Shown: piece by piece, positions 22,135 through 32,569 of the stretch
Numbering within the stretch: the stretch's first letter is position 1
Layout of the letters: each line of letters opens with the position of its first letter
Assembly: GCA_905221605.1 (NCBI GenBank)
Contig: CAJNDS010000779.1
Coordinates: 694,501 to 758,500, forward strand
Source of the DNA: Symbiodinium natans
Taxonomy: Eukaryota > Sar > Dinophyceae > Suessiales > Symbiodiniaceae
Direction of reading: 5' to 3'
Length of the DNA stretch: 64,000 bases
Position numbers and translations under genes: made by a program
The notes under the pieces: generated by a model
Told to the model about the DNA's origin: nothing
The model's database searches: none
What the model saw: only the letters and a program-made list of their open reading frames with translations

Positions 22135-22715
22135 ACCCCGAACCCCAAACCCTAAAACCCCAAGACCCTAAAATACCAAACTCTCAAAAGGTCGACAGAA
22201 TCAAAAGCGCGAGGATATAATCTTAGCCCTAAACCCTCAACCCCAAAACCGTAAAACCCTCGAAACCCTAAAACCCTAAACTCCCAAAAGACCCTAAACC
22301 CTAAAACACTAAAACCCTAGAACCCTAAAACCCTAAACTCCCAAAAGACCCTAAACCCTAAAACCCTAAACTCCCAAAAGACCCTAAACCCTAAAACCCT
22401 AAAACCCTAAACTCCCAAAAGACCCTAAAACCCTAAAACCCTAAGACCCTAAGACCCTAAGACCCTAAAACCCTAAAACCCTAAAACCCTAAAACCCTAA
22501 AACCCTAAGACCCCAAAACCCTAAAACCCTTAACGCCCAAAAGACCCTAAACCCTAAAACCCTAAAACCCTAAAACCCTAAAACCCTAAAACCCTAAACT
22601 CCCAAAAGACCCTAAACTCCCAAAAGACCCTAAAACCCTAAAACCCTAAAAACCCTAAGACCCTAAACTCCCAAAAGACCCTAAAACCCTAAACCCTAAA
22701 TCCCTAAACTCCCAA
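22135..22715. repeat. Octamer telomere variant (CCCTAAAA)n with an AACTCCCAAAAGA spacer
   Basis: About 580 bp of mostly CCCTAAAA units, punctuated at least seven times by AACTCCCAAAAGACC or close variants. It is a higher-order repeat distinct from the heptamer arrays on either side. Confidence 0.92.
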
Positions 22716-22855
22716 AAGGCCGACAGCTTCCTTTAAACACCGAGCCCAGGGGGCTCCAACGGCTGCACGGCCCGGTCTCTCGAAGGCGGGGATCGGCTGC
22801 GGCACGCGCGCGACATTTTTTCGAGGGGTTTTAGGAGTGTTTCAGGGTTCATGGG

Positions 22856-22945
22856 GTTTAGGGTTTAGGGTTTAAGGGTTAAGGGTTTAGGGTTTAGGGT
22901 TTAGGGTTTAGGGTTTAAGGGTTTAGGGATGCTTAGGGTTTAGGG
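22856..22945. repeat. Telomere-type array (TTTAGGG)n
   Basis: Perfect and TTAAGGG variant units. Confidence 0.93.
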
Positions 22946-22949
22946 CGTT

Positions 22950-23133
22950 AAGCTGTGGCTCTCAAGTGGTCTGCGAGCCGTTGTCTCAAAAACGAAACAG
23001 GGGCAATACTGCTGTCATGCAGAGCCGAAACAGCAACGTCTGCAGCAGGGGCTGGAAGCAAACAACACCTTTGCGCAAAACGAGGTACTGAAGCCCAGTC
23101 ATGCAGTCTGCAAGAGCCCGCGAACCTAATCCC
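22950..23133 (+). CDS. Possible plus exon
   Basis: The plus frame reads WLSSGLRAVVSKTKQGQYCC, PKQQRLQQGLEANNTFAQNE and ends near 23130. The Gln/Asn-rich helical look is plausible, but other frames are open and no splice partner is certain. Confidence 0.25.
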
Positions 23134-23164
23134 CTAAAATCCTAAACCCTAAACCTTTTTTGCA

Positions 23165-23245
23165 TCTGGACTCCTTCTAAACCCTGAACCCTGAACCCTG
23201 AACCCTGAACCCTAAACCCTAAACCCTAAACCCTAAACCTCAACA
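23165..23245. repeat. Telomere-type array with CCCTGAA variants
   Basis: CCCTGAA units give way to CCCTAAA; preceded by CCCTTTTTTGCATCTGGAC, a phrase that recurs near 56230. Confidence 0.9.
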
Positions 23246-23385
23246 ACTCCCCGCGCCCTTTATTCCGTGCCTCCATTGGCCCGGGAAGTCCCTCAAGAGC
23301 CGTTCCGCTTGTTGCTGCGCCTGCGCTTTCGAGAATCGGTCCGGGATTGGTCTACAGCCTCCAAAGAAGCTCGTGGGTTCAGGTT
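23245..23385. CDS. Possible exon, strand unresolved
   Basis: Both strands are open. Plus: VPPLAREVPQEPFRLLLRLR and FRESVRDWSTASKEARG. Minus: QAQQQAERLLRDFPGQWRHG. Flanked by telomere-type repeats on both sides as exons here usually are. Confidence 0.3.
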
Positions 23386-23455
23386 TAGGGTTTAGGGTTT
23401 AGGGTTTAGGGTTTAGGGTTTAGGGTTTAGGGTTTAGGGTTTAGGGAGTTCAGGG
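23380..23455. repeat. Telomere-type array (TTTAGGG)n
   Basis: About nine perfect units, followed directly by a copy of the GCCACCCGC(C)TAGCTGAC...CTGCAGGG motif (23464-23505). Confidence 0.95.
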
Positions 23456-24249
23456 GTTAGTGCTTCTTGGCACCCGCATAGCTGGACGAACCACTCTGCA
23501 GGGATTCCGATAGCGACACTAGATCCGACAGTCAACCTTGAACGCATGTCCTCCCCAACCCAACAGCCAAGCACAGAGAAAACTAAAACCCAGTCCCCGC
23601 AAGGTAAGGAAGGACATTGTCGTCCGGATCGCTTAGTGCCCTTGAAAGTATTTAAGATTTAGGGGTGGTCGAGCGTTTTGATTTTGATCAAGCTCCAGGA
23701 GACGGGGCGGGTGGAGGGGGGGGGGGGGGTGTGTAGTTCAGGGCCCAGGACTTCCACAAAGGCTGTGCTATTATTGTAATAGTATATGAGAATGTTCGGA
23801 TATATTTGTAGATTTGTAAAAAGACATGACGCAATATAACAAAAAAACGCTGTTGTTTGTGCATGCGTGATGTAGGCCTCACTGCACAGTGGACTACAGG
23901 GAAGGGCCAGTGCAGAACTGTGATTTCAGGGCATGGAAGGCACGGTGAAAACCAGGGCGCCATGTGAGGCCAAGCCTTCTCGACGACATGCATGCATGGT
24001 TGGCCACCACCTCAAGGCGGGAATCGGCGGGAATACTTCTAGTAGCATGACGCTTCGGCCCTGCAAGAACTCAGTCCCCTAAACCCAAAACCCTAAACCC
24101 TAAATCTTAAACACTAGACCCTAGACTGCCCTATTAAACCGCGAACTGGAGCAGCGAAAAGAAGCACCAGGGATCGCGCAGTATTGGTATGTCTTGCCCC
24201 CGGTCCTGGCCCTGCCACCCGCAAACCCAAACACCACTTTTTTAGAGCA

Positions 24250-24430
24250 CTGACGCGCTCCAGAAACTTGTGGCCTTCGATTTGGGGTCTGACCCTGAAC
24301 CCCTGAAAGACTCCAATCCCGCGTTAATGCAGCCTATAGTATCCGATAGTCTACGGCCCTCGGGCCCCAAGCCGACTTTGCACTCACGACACCATCCAGC
24401 CCCTGTGCATAGCAAGCTACACTCTACACC
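24250..24430 (+). CDS. Possible plus exon, Pro/Ser-rich
   Basis: The plus frame reads ALQKLVAFDLGSDPEPLKDS, NPALMQPIVSDSLRPSGPKP and ends DREP-stop at about 24430. Only moderate support; unrecognised. Confidence 0.3.
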
Positions 24431-24831
24431 TCCAGACCGTGAACCTTAAGCCCACTGTTAACCCTAAAAGCCTAAAACCCTAAAACCCTCAAACCCTTAA
24501 CATCCCTGACCCCATCGAAGGACCAAGCCCGACTGAGCATGCTGCAGCCAGGAAGGGCCAAATGCTCATCGACCGAGGCAAGGAATCGCCAGAGCGGATG
24601 GCGGAAGGTCGCGACTTTCCTGCGAGGGCGATCGAAGGGTCGGGCTTCTACTTAGGGTTTGGGGTTGAGGGTTTGGGGGTTTGGGGTTTTGGGCTTGGGT
24701 TGCTTCAGGGGTGCTCTTACTCTCACCCCCTTTTGCGAAGGTACCAGATCGGGGAAGCGCACAACAGCCCGAGGGGGTGCCCACGACTCGGCGAGGTGTG
24801 GTGCAGCGGGCCAACGATCTACCATAAAGCC

Positions 24832-24963
24832 TTAATGATTAAAACAGGGTTATGGGGATTATTCTGATATAGATATAAAGAGACCATAAGGGTTATACAG
24901 GGACCAGAAGGATAAAATCATTAGTAACTATCTAGTAATTCTTCTGACCCCTATATAGTTCAC
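24832..24963. mobile_element. Family 4 element
   Basis: Begins TTAATGATTAAAACAGGGTT and ends CTAGTAATTCTTCTGACCCC. Other copies: 28790-28882, 33378-33468, 46246-46345, 51991-52147, 55088-55162 (reverse), 60735-60845, 60915-61025 and 61287-61400. Confidence 0.65.
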
Positions 24964-26080
24964 CTCTCAAGCCGCCAAAGGTCCATCTGGCATCCGTCAG
25001 ACCCGACCGAAAGGATGTGGTCCAGTCGCAGCCTGCGCATGAGTGGCCACCGTGCTGTGTGCAATCTCCTGCTTGTGCACACCAAAGCCCTTAAGAATTC
25101 ACCTCACAACCCAAAACTACTGAAGTCAAGCTTTATCAACTTAAGACCTTTAGCTCTCCTGCTTGTGCACACCAAAACCCTTCACCTCAAAACCCAACAT
25201 GTCCGCCTCATCCGCATCTTTGTCTCGGTGACACACTGCTCATGTTGTGCAACTCATGCACTTATCGGTGGAAGTTCACTTGGTCATGGTATGTATAGAT
25301 AATCCCACTTGTGCCGTTGCAGTTTCAAAACAGAACAAATCCAACAACAAAACTATGACCCCAATGTAGATGGCAAGTTAGAACCCCCCACATACTCTTA
25401 GAACCCTAAGAAAAACAATATTTTAATATCCTCTTGGGTTTTAAAAAAACAAAAATACAAACTGACGTCCCCCCCCCCCCCTTGATGCAGCACCTGGTAG
25501 GTTCCCTTGCGCTGTGCAGCTCGCCAAGTTCTTGTAGTGCGGCCCCAGAAAGATGGACCTGTTCGCCACCTTCCTTAGGCCATCTCACAAGCAATGCTGT
25601 AAGGAAAGGCAGGAAACGAATGTGGAGAGAAATCAAGAGCTGACCGCATATTCATGTTGAGAGCGGAGTGCTCTCAACATTGAACTGCACTTGGGGTGAC
25701 GACAATCAAGAGCTCGTGAGCTCCACAAGTTCCAGCTCTGAACTCTCCACAGGATCCCCCCAGCCTCAGGTTTGCACTACGAAGCACCTTCTTGCAGGGG
25801 AGAGCCCCTTTCGATTCTATGTAGGAATATGTTTCTTGGCCGCCAGCGTAGCTGCCTAGCTGACTATTCACGTCTCAGGTTCAGTCGCGGCTGTGCATGA
25901 CACCGACCAACCCACCCCTCCGTACCATAGGACACCTCCGTCAAAGGAGGGGCTTGTCGCAGACGGGGGTGATCGCAAGAGAACGACGTTGTTACGAACT
26001 CTCGTCCAAAAAACAAGCTCACATTTGGCGCGCAACCCGGTTGGAAGGTTAAGGTACGTTAGAATGTGTTGCGAAGCCTC
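24964..26080. other. Stretch with no firm gene
   Basis: It contains a repeated CTCTCCTGCTTGTGCACACC phrase (about 25066 and 25155), an AT-rich segment at 25390-25460 (ATACTCTTAGAACC ... CCTCTTGGGTTTT) with a relative at 28972-29050, a poly-C run (25470) and a 10-bp-arm hairpin at 25651-25681. A plus ORF at 25668-25859 (63 codons) has no recognisable feature. Confidence 0.45.
25651..25681. repeat. Small hairpin
   Basis: ATGTTGAGAG and its exact complement CTCTCAACAT flank the 9-base loop CGGAGTG plus neighbours. Function unknown. Confidence 0.7.
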
Positions 26081-26084
26081 CATT

Positions 26085-26196
26085 TTATGACCAAGGTGAT
26101 GAAGGGGTTCCGGGGCTGGCTTGCACAAGCCATGTGAGAAAGTCTCCACAACGGCCGGCCTGCTGGACCACTCACCCTCATGGAACGACTGCAACT
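26085..26196 (-). CDS. Minus exon, unknown
   Basis: A strong acceptor (pyrimidine-rich TTTTTTTGTTTTTCAG) precedes the minus frame LQSFHEGEWSSRPAVVETFS, HGLCKPAPEPLHHLGHKM. Coding-like. No family recognised. Confidence 0.42.
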
Positions 26197-26479
26197 GAAA
26201 AACAAAAAAACAGAAGTTGAAGATTGCCGAGCAATGCTTCAAAGCGTGCGCAGGGGGTGAGCTCTGATAAGGCCAGACAAAAGCCAGACTTGAAGCCAAA
26301 CCCGAAACCCCCACTTCTGCCAGACACCCTGCTGCAGCACAACTTGTCACAGCGGCGAGAGGGAGTTTGTGAGGCTGGTGGAGGCGCATTTCCACACCTC
26401 ATGCTGAAGCCAAAGCACGTTTGGGGTTGTTCGGCCCTAAACCCTCAACCCTTTTTGCGGACTGCGAACAACTGTCAGG

Positions 26480-26555
26480 ACAAGACAACCTAAACCCTGA
26501 ACCCTAAACCCTAAACCCTACCCCGAAACCCTGAACCCTAAATCCTAACAGAAGG
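26480..26555. repeat. Telomere-type repeat
   Basis: Short CCCTAAA/CCCTGAA run; a TTTAGGG counterpart lies at 26685-26735, so the segment 26555-26685 is bracketed by head-to-head repeats. Confidence 0.85.
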
Positions 26556-26648
26556 GCTTCTTTGTGTTGACGGGAACTCGCTGGATTCAGGTTTGGCTAC
26601 AAAGGCAACAGCCCAAAACTTCGATACGAATTCTGGAGGCCCCGGGTC
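26555..26648 (-). CDS. Possible minus exon
   Basis: The minus frame PPEFVSKFWAVAFVAKPESS then EFPSTQRSPSV is open and bracketed by telomere-type repeats. The embedded phrase GGTTTGGCTACAAA(A)GC recurs near 29577, which may instead mark a repeated element. Confidence 0.28.
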
Positions 26649-26929
26649 TGAAACCAAAGAGAGCCCGTGCTAGGTTTTTTCTTTACGGTTTAGGGTTTAG
26701 GGTTTAGGGGTTTAGGGTTAAGGGTTGAGGGTTTAGGGCTGGAAGGCGCGTTAAAACCACCCAAAGCTCAAGTGCCCAAAGCAAAGAAGAGCCCAAACCT
26801 CCTTGGAAGCCCCAAAACCGCCAGAAACCCGAAGCCCTAAAATCCACCATAGAACCCTAGACACCCTAGAACTATACAGAACCCTATAAACCCTCTTGAG
26901 CCCTGTAGAACCCTATAGAACCCTGAAAC

Positions 26930-27010
26930 TCTGACAGAAACCCTGCGGCTTTATCCGGAGGGCAGCGGCCGCCAGCAGCGACTGGTTTGGGCTCACCTCG
27001 AGGTAGTTCA
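26930..27010 (-). CDS. WD40-like exon
   Basis: The minus frame reads LNVQVNYLEVSPNQSLLAAA, then ALR. Q-V-N-x-LE-x-(S/T)P-(x)4-LAAA is the pattern of the second propeller blade of LST8-type WD40 proteins (a subunit of TOR complexes). A GC donor right after LLAAA would fit. Neighbouring exons that would confirm LST8 were not found, so the assignment rests on one short motif. Confidence 0.35.
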
Positions 27011-27024
27011 CCTGAACGTTCAGG

Positions 27025-27560
27025 ATTTTAGGGTTTTCGGGTTTAACTAGGGTTTAGGGTTTTAGGGTTTTGGGGTTTAGGGTTTTAGGGCTATAGGGTG
27101 TATAAGGTTAAGGGCTATAGGGGTCAGGGTTTCAGGGTTTAGGGCTATAGGGCTTGTAAGGTTTAGGGCTATAGGGGTCAGGGTTATAGGGTTATAGGGT
27201 TATAGGGTTATAGGGTTATAGGGTTATAGGGTTATAGGGGTTATAGGGTTATAGGGTTATAGGGTTATAGGGTTACAGGGTTATAGGGTTATAGGGTTGA
27301 GGGCTATAGGGGTCAGGGTTATAGGGTAAAAGGGGTTTTTAGGGTTCTAGGGTTGAGGGTTATAGGGTTTAGGGCTGTAGGGTCCAGGGTGTAGGTTTAT
27401 AGTGCCTGGGTTGAGGGGTTACAGGGCTTAGGGTTATAGGGTTATAGGGTTATAGGGTTTTGGGGTTAGAGGGTTATAGGGTTAGAGGGCTGTAGGATTT
27501 AGGGTTCTAGGGTTCTAGGGTTATGGGGTTCAGGGTTGATTCAGGGTTGCTAAGGTCTAG
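27025..27560. repeat. Octamer variant array (GGGTTATA)n and mixed telomere-like repeats
   Basis: About 530 bp, dominated by TTATAGGG units (27180-27300, 27420-27480) mixed with TTTTAGGG and GGGCTATAGGGGTC pieces. On the other strand a CCCTATAA run is at 28238-28290. Locally homogenised variant of the telomere motif. Confidence 0.9.
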
Positions 27561-27615
27561 GGTTTAGGCTTCTTCTTTTTGCCATCCGCCAAGCCAAAAG
27601 CACCGCAAGGATGCT

Positions 27616-27729
27616 CTTAGCAGCCCAGCAACCATATGATACTAAGGGCACCCAATTTTTTGGTTGGCTACTTTATAAGGGAACCCCAGAACAAAAAAAA
27701 AAGGTAAAGGGTACCACTGGGCTACCAAG
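27616..27729. mobile_element. Family 2 inverted-repeat element
   Basis: Starts CTTAGCAGCCCAGCAACC and ends AAGGGTACCACTGGGCTACC-AAG. The ends are complementary around GTAGCCCAGTGGTACCC. Six copies in the window. Confidence 0.75.
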
Positions 27730-27949
27730 TGTTTCAGGTTCAGTGTTCAGGGTTGTTTTGCCACCCGTAGAGCAGACTAGCCACACTGCAGGGCAACATC
27801 TCGAGACGATAGTATATATAGAGAGATGCAGAGGGTAGGATTCTACGAAGGGCATGCTCTGCTTAGATGAAAACTATAGACTAGGAGAGGGCATAGGTCG
27901 ACGTTACATTTCGGCACCCTACGATGATGCTTTCTTGGACGCCCTAAGC

Positions 27950-28018
27950 CCTAAGCCCTAAACCCTGAACCACCAAACCCTAAACCCTTTTTAACCCTAA
28001 ACCCTAAACCCTAAACCG
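27950..28018. repeat. Telomere-type repeat
   Basis: CCCTAAG to CCCTAAA units lying directly 3' (minus sense) of the exon at 28018-28095. Confidence 0.88.
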
Positions 28019-28096
28019 CAGCCTTGATCGGCCGCTGCGCCGCGTGCACCGCGTAGGGCAGGCAGTAGTTCAAGGACTGGCGCTGAGGGATGTTGG
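28018..28096 (-). CDS. Minus exon, unknown
   Basis: The minus frame reads GPNIPQRQSLNYCLPYAVHA then AQRPIKAA, coding-like, between telomere-type repeats. A further minus frame at about 28310-28400 (AFKPGGPEAPASFEVQASLV) may be an upstream exon. Confidence 0.4.
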
Positions 28097-28683
28097 GACC
28101 TAAACCCTAAACCCTGAACTCCTTTTGTTCACAAGGGACGCGACTGCTGCCCTTAGGACTCCCAAAACCCTTTGTTTGCTGCTTCAGGCCTCTCCCTAAA
28201 CCCTAAACCCGCAAAACCCGCAAACCACGCTTTGGGCTAACCCTATAACCCTATAACCCTACAACCCTATAACCCTATAACCCTATAACCCTCGCCTTAA
28301 GCGCGTGGGGGAAAAATGGGGCCGACAAGGGATGCTTGGACTTCGAAGCTTGCGGGGGCTTCGGGGCCCCCGGGCTTGAAGGCACGAGCGTAAGTAATAG
28401 CTTGCAAAAAAGCAACCCCCCCTAAAACAAAAAATAAATAAAACAGAATACATGTATATATACATATAAACATAGATAATAATATTAATACATAATACAA
28501 ACATACTAAGAAAAACATATGTCTCTTATACATGTATACACATACATATGTATATGTACATATCTCTACACTTTAAACAACCAAACGCCCCCAAAATGAA
28601 GGCTCTAAGCCGCTCCCTTGTCGCGGCCTCGTAGACATCTGTGCATCCGGTAGACACTTCACAAGGCTCCTCGCGCTCGGTAG

Positions 28684-28776
28684 TCTACGAATTGCTTAAG
28701 GACCTCCAAAAATTAATCTATGTTCTTCCTTATAAGGGGGATTATTGTTTCTGTTTGTTTTGGGGGCAAATAGTAG
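28684..28776. mobile_element. Family 3 inverted-repeat element
   Basis: CTACGAATTGCTTAAGGACC on the left and GGGGGCAAATAGTAG on the right. Followed 14 bp later by a family 4 element. Confidence 0.6.
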
Positions 28777-28789
28777 CAATTCAGGGGCT

Positions 28790-28882
28790 TTCATAATTAG
28801 AACAGGGTTGTGGGGTTCCTATGGTATAACTACAAAGTGACTATAGTATTAGTAATTTTTCCGACCCCTAATTACATTAGAG
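28790..28882. mobile_element. Family 4 element
   Basis: TCATAATTAGAACAGGGTTG ... TTAGTAATTTTTCCGACCCC, matching the consensus ends of the family. Confidence 0.65.
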
Positions 28883-29375
28883 CAAGGAAACTCAATTCGG
28901 CTGCAGGGCCTTTCTGCGGTTGAATCGCTCACACTCAGACAGGCGAGGCACACACAATCCCAAGTCCTCTTCTATACTCCCCTTAGAACCTTACTAAAAA
29001 TAATATGATTACTGTCCTCTTAGGTTTTGTATTTATAAGCAAAAACAAAAACTATTCACAAGGGGGATATAGTCTTTAGGCCCTAGGACTTAGGGTTTCA
29101 TCGCCCACGCTCGGACAAGCCAGGCGACGCACGCGCGATGCAAGACTTTAGGAGGCCGGTTTAGGGTTTTTAGGGTTTAGTTAGGGTTTGGGGTTTGGGG
29201 TTTGGGGTTTGGGGTTTAGGGTTTAGGGTTTAGGGTTTAGGGTTTAGGCATGATTTTAGTTAAGCTTCTGCACTGCACCCCCAGAACCAGGCTCCATCGT
29301 GATGCCGAGGAGAACCGCCGGTCATGAACTTATTGTGGTATAATGTACCCTAAACCCTAAACCCTAAACCGATGT

Positions 29376-29492
29376 GGCATAAGTCGGGCCGAGCTGCCTT
29401 GACCCTCGTGAAGTTCGCCGGAACTGCAACGTCTTCATAGGTGAGCATTCCTTGCGGGCAGGTGCAGAACCCAGGGAGCCCAATGCCCTGGA
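29376..29492 (-). CDS. Minus exon with Cys pair, unknown
   Basis: The minus frame NIQGIGLPGFCTCPQGMLTY, EDVAVPANFTRVKAARPDLC and HI is open throughout and non-repetitive; telomere-type repeats abut it at 29347. One of the more convincing isolated exons. No family recognised. Confidence 0.48.
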
Positions 29493-29494
29493 TA

Positions 29495-29592
29495 TTCAAG
29501 AAACGTAAGGAAGACACCTTACGCTGGCTTAAGCGATGTTGGTTCAGGAAATGTAAGGAAGATACCTTTCGATATGGTTTGGCTACAAAAGC
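29495..29592. repeat. Short duplicated phrase
   Basis: AAACGTAAGGAAGACACCTT (about 29500) and AAATGTAAGGAAGATACCTT (about 29548) are near-identical and separated by about 48 bp. Confidence 0.65.
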
Positions 29593-29884
29593 TAACGGAT
29601 CCTAGTTAATTATGAACTCAGGGGTCATGATTCCTTGGTCAAGAGGTATTGATTGAGACAGGCGTGCGTGTAAGAGGCATAAGCAGTTTCAGGTGCCGGG
29701 CATGCGGCTGGGAGCTGGGTCAGGCATGCGGCGGGAGTTGGGTCCGAGGGCGGGCCGGGCTTCTTTTCTGTTGTGGCGGAGACCGGGTTTTTTTGGGGCA
29801 GAGAGGCCGCCAAAAAAGGCGTTGGGTTGGTGCAAAAATGGGTTCCAAACTGGGTTTGGGCCTCTGCAACAATGAGTCGCGCAC

Positions 29885-30265
29885 ATGGCCGAACCCTTCG
29901 GGAACCATTCGGGAACCATTCGGGGCCATTCGGGAACCATTCGGGAACCATTCGGGAACCCTTCGGAACCCTTCGGGAAATCTTCGGGAACCCTTCGGGA
30001 ACCCTTCGGGAACCCCTCGCGAACCAGGAACCCTTCGGGAACCCTTCGGGAACTTTTCGGGAACCCTTCGGGAACCCTTCGGGAACCCTTCGGGAACCCT
30101 TCGGGAACCCTTCGGGAACCCTTCGGGAAATTTTCGGGAACCCTTCGGGAACCCTCGAAAACCCTTCGGGAACCCTTCGGGAACCCTTCGGGAACCCTTC
30201 GGGAACCATTCGGGAACCATTCGGGGCCATTCGCGAACCATTCGGGAACCATTCGGGAACCATGG
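29885..30265. repeat. GGGAACCCTTC / GGGAACCATTC minisatellite
   Basis: About 33 units of 11-12 bp; flanking units carry CCATTC and the centre CCCTTC, roughly mirror-symmetric. All three frames on both strands stay open for 170-260 codons, giving apparent Arg/Glu/Pro-Phe-Gly repeat proteins that are almost certainly artefacts. Confidence 0.92.
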
Positions 30266-30369
30266 TCATACCGCTATTCTTGCACGAGACCCCCCTTTTT
30301 GAGAGTAAACGGGTTTCCGACGGTTTCCGAATGGTTTCGAATGGTCTCCGAATGGTTGTTCCCGAATGG

Positions 30370-30585
30370 TACCCGAAGGGTTGGGGAGAGGGTTGGGGGG
30401 GTTGGGGTTGGGGGGGTTGGGGGGGGTTTGGGGGGGGTTTGGGGGGGTGGGGGGGTGGGTTTTTGGGGGGGGGGGGGGGGTTATTGAGGGGGGGTTTGGG
30501 GGTGGTTGGGGGGGGTTTGGGGGTGGTTTGGGGGGGTTTGGGGGGTGGGGGGGGTTAGGGGTTGGGGGGTTGGGGGGGGTGCAGT
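30370..30585. repeat. G-rich GGGGGGTTTGG low-complexity tract
   Basis: About 200 bp with more than 70% G on the plus strand. It could form G-quadruplexes. Open frames here are artefacts. Confidence 0.9.
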
Positions 30586-30589
30586 GGTT

Positions 30590-31600
30590 GATGGCGCGAT
30601 CCTTGATTGAGTCTTTGCATGTGACTCTGAATCTTTGAATCATCGTTCTCAATGATTTCTCGTCTTGACTCATCATCATTGAATCATTCACAAACATTGA
30701 CACATTGATCATCGAGGTTATGACCCCTGTTACGACCTCGGTGGAGATGACCAAACAGCACTTGAACAGCATTTGCCAAGGATTCCGCCCCTGCTTTGCG
30801 GCAAACCTACATCTGCCACGTTATTTGCCGCGTGTTCCAGTGGGTATGTACCCTTGTGAACCACGGCCAAAACCCAAAAACCAAGCTTCTTGCCCCACTT
30901 TCCACGCGCCAGCCACCCCCCATCCCAGTCTGCCACACACCTTGCCCTAGGCCGCGACCCACCTTCAGACCCTGAAAAGCCTATGCCGCGCACCAGGGCC
31001 TGACCCTGATGTATATTTCGTGCTTCTTACACGAAGGCCTTCATCAAGGTATTGAGCTATTGGGGGCAGAATGCAGGCACACATGCAAGAGGGACCCCCC
31101 CCCCTCCATAATAACCATCATAGTTGATCACGCCCGCCCACCCCCACCCCCCTCCTGCCGAGCCACAAGGGTGGAAACTTCAACCCTAAACCCTAAACTT
31201 CAACCCTAAACCCACCATCAACGACAGTGGCAGGGGTGAAGGAGAGGGGGGAGGGGGGGAGGGGTAAGAGTGAAAACCACAAGCCATGAGGGGCGGAGGC
31301 GGGATCACAGTTCAGCCCCCCCGTCCTCGTAAGCAAAGCTATAATGCGGAGAGTTTTTGCCACTACAACTCGGCCGATCAAACCAAGGGAGAGTTGCCTA
31401 CATGCAGGAATGCAGACGGCAAAAGATGCCTCGCAGGCCTATCATCCTACTAGCAAAGCCTTCTGCGTTACTTAGGGCCTCGATTTTTTTCGGCTCACTC
31501 TCACGTGCGGCATGCGAGGGCTTCAGGTTTTGGTCTCAACAAAAAGGGGGGGTTTCTAGGCTGTTGGGTGCCTTGGGGAAGCTTTAGGGCTTCGGGTTTC
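30590..31600. other. No supported gene
   Basis: Holds a TTGAATCATT/CATCATTG-rich segment (30600-30715), plus frames of doubtful coding value (30705-30950, 31357-31587), poly-C and GGGGGAGG tracts, and short telomere-type units (31180-31215). Confidence 0.45.
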
Positions 31601-31609
31601 CAGCCCAGC

Positions 31610-31710
31610 CTAGCGCCCAAAGCCATAGCCTCTAAGACCGTCTGAAGCCGAGGGTCGACGGAAGGAGGTGTAGGTAACCTCGGGGCCGAAGTAGTTCCTG
31701 GTGCCCCCAC
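31610..31710 (-). CDS. Minus exon, unknown
   Basis: The minus frame TPPSVDPRLQTVLEAMALGA then RLGWKPEALK is helical and coding-like, preceded by a possible start at 31710. Followed by telomere-like units. Confidence 0.38.
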
Positions 31711-32452
31711 AGTGATATGGCTCTAGGGCTTAGGGCGTAGAGCTAGTTGGGGTTTAGGGTTTGGGGCTTAGAGCTACTTGGTGTAGGGTTTGGGGTTTAG
31801 AGCTACTACTTAGCGTTTATAGCCGCCGGGAAAGAAACATGAAGGGGCTAAAGCAAGCTCAAGACTACGGTGTCGTCTTGCCGCCGCGCAGGAGAGAGTC
31901 TCTGAGATTCCCGCAGGCAGCTCACGCCCTGAACCCCCTAGTTGCTGAGCACCCTGGGCCAAAGGCGGTTAAGCTTTCAACTGTGGTTGGATTCTATACA
32001 TATATGTGTATATATATATATATTTATTTATATTTATTTATTTTTCTTTGTGTATGTATATATGTATATATGTAGTATACAGCCTAAAAGGCTATCGACT
32101 CAGCTACTAAAGAGCCTAGGCCTCGGAATCAGAAGCAGACGCTGAAAGCAAAACAGAACTCAAAATGAAACTTTAGGGTTTAGGGTTTAGGGTTCAGGGT
32201 TTAGGGTTTAGGGTGTAGTTTTTACAGGGACTTTTTCAAACCACTCGGCTCAATCGAAACAAGCGCCCCCCAAGAGACGGTCATTGAAACCCTGCACCTT
32301 TTTAGCTTCAGGGCTACCCTAAACCCTGAACCCTGAACCCTAAACCCTAAACCCTGAACCCTGAACCCTAAACCCTTATGAACCCTTGAAGCAGTCGAGC
32401 GGCGCGGGCAGCTCGGCCTTATGCCTCCGTGGCAAAAGGAGGCCCTACATTA

Positions 32453-32565
32453 GAGGGTTTAGGGGGTTAGGGCTTAGGGTTTAGGGTTTAGGGTTTAGGG
32501 TTTAGGGTTTAGGGTTTAGGGCTTAGGGGGTTAGGGCTTAGGGGTTTAGGGTTTAGGGTTTAGGC
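32453..32565. repeat. Telomere-type array (TTTAGGG)n with TTAGGGC variants
   Basis: Similar arrays at 32173-32215, 32838-32897 and 33026-33070. The opposite orientation (CCCTAAA/CCCTGAA) is at 32316-32375. Confidence 0.93.
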
Positions 32566-32569
32566 GGCC

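Larger units (their letters stand above)
28440..29270. other. Repeat-rich stretch without a supported exon
   Basis: Contains TACATATG-type AT repeats (28440-28570), adjacent family 3 (28684-28776) and family 4 (28790-28882) elements, an AT-rich repeat (28972-29050) shared with 25390-25460, and TTTAGGG/TTTGGGG repeats (29160-29250). Confidence 0.65.

Noticed and set aside
22135-22715. CRISPR-like array because of regular AACTCCCAAAAGACC spacing
   Set aside because: The intervening units are telomere-type octamers, not unique spacers, and the sequence is eukaryotic.
29625-30772. Frames of 160-260 codons across the GGGAACCCTTC repeat and G-rich tract
   Set aside because: Open in all six frames because of repeat structure; no family resemblance.
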